46,640 nucleotides of DNA. Source: Pseudomonadota bacterium. GTDB taxonomy: Bacteria; Pseudomonadota; Gammaproteobacteria; Xanthomonadales; SZUA-36. Within the stretch, counting starts at the first letter, position 1. Each line of letters opens with the position of its first letter. The position numbers were made by a program, and so were the translations under genes. The notes beneath the pieces are model-generated. The model made no database searches, was not told where the DNA came from, and saw only the letters and a list, made by a program, of their open reading frames with translations. The stretch covers positions 1 through 46,640 of the forward strand of contig JADFVZ010000009.1 in NCBI GenBank assembly GCA_015222805.1, written 5' to 3'. Below are positions 44,419 through 46,640 of the stretch, piece by piece.

Positions 44419-44510
44419 TTCAGGACCATAAACTCCCTCAAATTAACCCGCCCGCCATCATGTTTTCCCGCAATCCCAAAAGCTTTATCAGGTACCGGAT
44501 TGTGCCTCAA

Positions 44511-44540
44511 TTGAAGAAATTATCCACAAACCGCTATACT
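44511..44540 (+). promoter_or_regulatory. Promoter of the membrane/SpeE-like pair, with an embedded DnaA box
   Basis: TTGAAG (44511-44516) and TATACT (44535-44540) are separated by 18 bases. A perfect DnaA box TTATCCACA (44520-44528) lies in the spacer, so DnaA binding there would compete with RNA polymerase. The gene starts about 58 bases downstream. Confidence 0.6.
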
Positions 44541-44597
44541 AAGCCACGCTGAAGCCCGCCTATAGGGGTTGTTATTAAATAATTGGGGAAATCCAAA

Positions 44598-45191
44598 ATG
44601 CGGACACTGGTCCTGACTTGTGCGTTTATTGCCGGTTTTTGTATTATGACTATTGAGCTACTGGGCGGCAAGATCCTTGCACCTTATTTTGGCAGCAGTG
44701 TGTACGTATGGGGCAGTATTATCACCATATTCATGCTCGCCCTATCCGGCGGTTATCTTGCTGGCGGCAAGCTATCCACCCTGAACCCCGGTACCCGGAC
44801 TTATGGACTGTTACTTATTGCAGCGGCAATAACTGTATTACCACTAATTTTTGGCCATGAATGGGTCTCTGATCAAATCTTTTCTGTTATTGAAGATCCC
44901 CGTTATGGCTCCCTGCTGGCATCGATCATCCTCTTCTTTATTCCGACATTCATCCTTGGCATGATTTCACCTTATTCAATCAGGCTGCTGATTGACTCAA
45001 CGGCAAGCAGTGGTCAGACCGCCGGGTTCCTGTATTTTGTATCGACCCTGGGCAGTGCAATCGGTACATTGGCCACTTCTTTTTACCTGGTGTTATGGTT
45101 TGAAATCGATACAGTCCTGTACGCCGTCAGCCTGGTGCTGGGACTGGCCGGGATATGGTCCCTGTTGAGCAAGCGGCTGGAAGTGGCATGA
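44598..45191 (+). CDS. Multi-span membrane protein, N-terminal half of the membrane-bound spermidine-synthase-like family
   Basis: The 197-residue protein has about six spans. Its beginning, GFCIMTIELLGGKILAPYFGSSVYVWGSIITIFMLALSGGYLAGGKL in overlapping parts, is the hallmark of the membrane domain that is usually fused to a SpeE-like domain. Here it ends after LSKRLEVA and the SpeE part is a separate gene overlapping by 4 bp (ATGA). I chose the ATG at 44598, preceded by GGGGAA, rather than a TTG at 44583. Transport or anchoring is possible; no substrate is known. Confidence 0.85.
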   Translation: MRTLVLTCAFIAGFCIMTIELLGGKILAPYFGSSVYVWGSIITIFMLALSGGYLAGGKLSTLNPGTRTYGLLLIAAAITVLPLIFGHEWVSDQIFSVIEDPRYGSLLASIILFFIPTFILGMISPYSIRLLIDSTASSGQTAGFLYFVSTLGSAIGTLATSFYLVLWFEIDTVLYAVSLVLGLAGIWSLLSKRLEVA

Positions 45192-46105
45192 TTAATAGAC
45201 TGCTATCCACACCAGTAACCCTCCTTTTGCTGATGTCCTTGCTGTTGATGTCCGCGGCCTCAGCCGAGGTCATTGAAGAACAGCGCTCACTCTACCAGAA
45301 GGTATTTATGGTAGAAGAGAACGGTATGCGCTGCATGCGCTTCAAAAAACGCAGCACCAGGAATTTCAGTCAATCGTGTATTTACCTTGCAGATCGGGAG
45401 TTGTTTGTATTTGACTACTACAAGCAGGCAATGGCCGCCACTTTCTTTGTTAAACAGCCAGCTGAAATCCTGGTTATCGGACTAGGCGGCGGGGTGCTGG
45501 CAGGAACCTTCGGGGAATTATTCCCACAGGCCAATATTACCTCTGTCGAAATTGATCCCGTGGTAGTCAAAATGGCACACAAATATTTCGATTACAGCGA
45601 TGAAGCAGACAATATAACAACAGTGGTGCAGGATGGTCGTGTATTCGTTAAACGGGCACTGAAAAAAGGTCGGCGCTTTGACCTGGTCATCCTCGATGCA
45701 TTTTCCAGTGACTATATCCCTGAGCATATGCTCACGCGTGAGTTTCTGGAGGAAGTCAAAACGGTGCTTGCAGACCATGGCTTGCTTGTAGCCAACACCT
45801 TTAGTGCCAGCAAGCTGTTCAACCATGAATCCACTACTTATCAGGCTGTTTTTGGTGAGTTTTATCAAGTACGTTTTACCGGCATGGATGTCAGCCGGGT
45901 CATTATTGCCAGCAATCAAAAACTGCCTGATATTTCATCCCTGCTGCCACGGGTTAACCAGGTAAGGGGCATGCTGCAGCCACTGGGCGTGGATGCATTA
46001 AGCCTCTATTCTTCTATTTCTTCTGAAGTAAACTGGGACATAAAGGCGAGAATTTTGACCGATCAATATTCACCGGCAAATTTACTCAACAGTGGTTCAC
46101 GCTAA
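45188..46105 (+). CDS. SpeE-like (polyamine aminopropyltransferase-fold) protein with N-terminal export signal
   Basis: The 305-residue protein has a Rossmann methyltransferase-like core with ILVIGLGGGVLAGTFGELFP (nucleotide loop), SVEIDPVVVKMAHKYF, VQDGRVFVKRAL and VILDAFSSDYIPEHMLT. This places it in the spermidine-synthase-like superfamily, but not necessarily as a true spermidine synthase. Its first 27 residues (LLSTPVTLLLLMSLLLMSAASA) look like a signal peptide or a membrane helix. The ATG at 45188 overlaps the preceding stop; the upstream frame extension to 45155 lies inside that gene. It ends 4 bp from hemH, converging. Confidence 0.85.
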   Translation: MINRLLSTPVTLLLLMSLLLMSAASAEVIEEQRSLYQKVFMVEENGMRCMRFKKRSTRNFSQSCIYLADRELFVFDYYKQAMAATFFVKQPAEILVIGLGGGVLAGTFGELFPQANITSVEIDPVVVKMAHKYFDYSDEADNITTVVQDGRVFVKRALKKGRRFDLVILDAFSSDYIPEHMLTREFLEEVKTVLADHGLLVANTFSASKLFNHESTTYQAVFGEFYQVRFTGMDVSRVIIASNQKLPDISSLLPRVNQVRGMLQPLGVDALSLYSSISSEVNWDIKARILTDQYSPANLLNSGSR

Positions 46106-46109
46106 ACAG

Positions 46110-46640
46110 TTAAGCCACACCTGACCCAAGTATTTCCGTGAGCACAGCCACATGCCGGTCACTGTCATTCAGCGCCGGGATATATTCCAGGGATTCACCA
46201 CCAGCTTCAATAAATGTCCGCCTGGCCCGAATTGCTATTTCTTCCAGGGTTTCTATACCATCAACGGCAAAGCAGGGACAGACCACCTGGACCCGTCGAA
46301 CACCTTCACTTGCCAGCCTTTGCAGTTCAGGTTCAAGATAGGGTTGCAGCCAGGCAGCCTTACCGAACCGGGACTGGTAACAAAGCAGGTATTCACCCGA
46401 TTTGATACCCAGGCGTTTGCTTATGGCATCTACACTGGCCTCACATTGCCGCCGGTATGGGTCACCGCGATGATCCAGTAACTGAGGCAGCCCGTGGAAT
46501 GAAAAAATCAACAAGTCCTGCTGTCCATGCTGGGATTGCCAGCCGGTAATTGAATCTGCTATAGCCTGCTGCCAACAGCTGTACCGATAGTAATCACGGA
46601 TCAATTCCAGCTGCGGCAGGTTGTAACGGGATTGGTAAAA
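46110..46640 (-). CDS. hemH: Ferrochelatase, C-terminal part (5' end outside the window)
   Basis: The visible 176 residues are the C-terminal half to two thirds of HemH, which inserts Fe2+ into protoporphyrin IX. Key features are LIFSFHGLPQ, with the metal-site histidine, and CFAVDGIETLEEIAI, with the acidic residues; DPYRRQCEASVDAI and YLLCYQSRFGKAAWL lie between them. The frame stays open to the window edge at 46640. It converges on the SpeE-like gene with only 4 bp between stops. Confidence 0.96.
   Translation of the reverse strand, partial: FYQSRYNLPQLELIRDYYRYSCWQQAIADSITGWQSQHGQQDLLIFSFHGLPQLLDHRGDPYRRQCEASVDAISKRLGIKSGEYLLCYQSRFGKAAWLQPYLEPELQRLASEGVRRVQVVCPCFAVDGIETLEEIAIRARRTFIEAGGESLEYIPALNDSDRHVAVLTEILGSGVA

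Overview
The window looks like a chromosomal segment of a gammaproteobacterium of moderate GC, probably free-living or marine; the genus cannot be named from this sequence. Evidence for this is the gene order mreB-mreC-mreD-mrdA-rodA-mltB-rlpA-dacA-ybeD-lipB-lipA, which is typical of Pseudomonas-like gammaproteobacteria, together with ttcA, argS next to a SPOR protein, msrPQ, priA, a moxR/bat operon and hemH. No rRNA, CRISPR array, transposase or integrase gene was seen.

Left part (1-6.2 kb): a partial ORF, a DUF465 protein, ttcA and a TRAP substrate-binding lipoprotein on +. On - are cvfB, a small ABM monooxygenase, a VOC protein, the TRAP large permease dctM and a gamma-carbonic-anhydrase-like protein. 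Next comes a 589-bp AT-rich intergenic region with nested palindromes and three DnaA boxes. To its right lie argS, a SPOR protein and a large TolB-like/TPR membrane protein on +. A secreted protein with Ca-loop-like motifs and an IPTL-CTERM-type surface protein on - follow, then msrPQ on +.

Centre (16-28 kb): moxR-DUF58-DUF4381-batA-batB/C-batD forms a tightly overlapping - strand operon bracketed at both ends by the same REP-like palindromes. Then come priA, a truncated mscL that runs straight into a bidirectional terminator, and the tail-specific protease prc.

The block from 28.4 to 39.1 kb is an envelope cluster on -. MreBCD, PBP2 and RodA drive lateral wall elongation, MltB, RlpA and DacA remodel peptidoglycan, and YbeD/LipB/LipA end the run with lipoate synthesis. 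A PfkB-family kinase diverges from mreB.

The most interesting part is 40.4-44.4 kb. An elongator tRNA-Met gene is followed by an AT-rich 3.9-kb segment, and the last 15 bases of the tRNA are repeated exactly at its far end (44404-44418). This is the signature of a small tRNA-targeted island, here without an integrase. It carries a Panacea-domain antitoxin-like gene with a closely spaced unknown partner, preceded by a strong promoter and an operator-like palindrome, plus two Sel1-repeat exported proteins. After the island come a two-gene membrane/SpeE-like pair and the 3' part of hemH.
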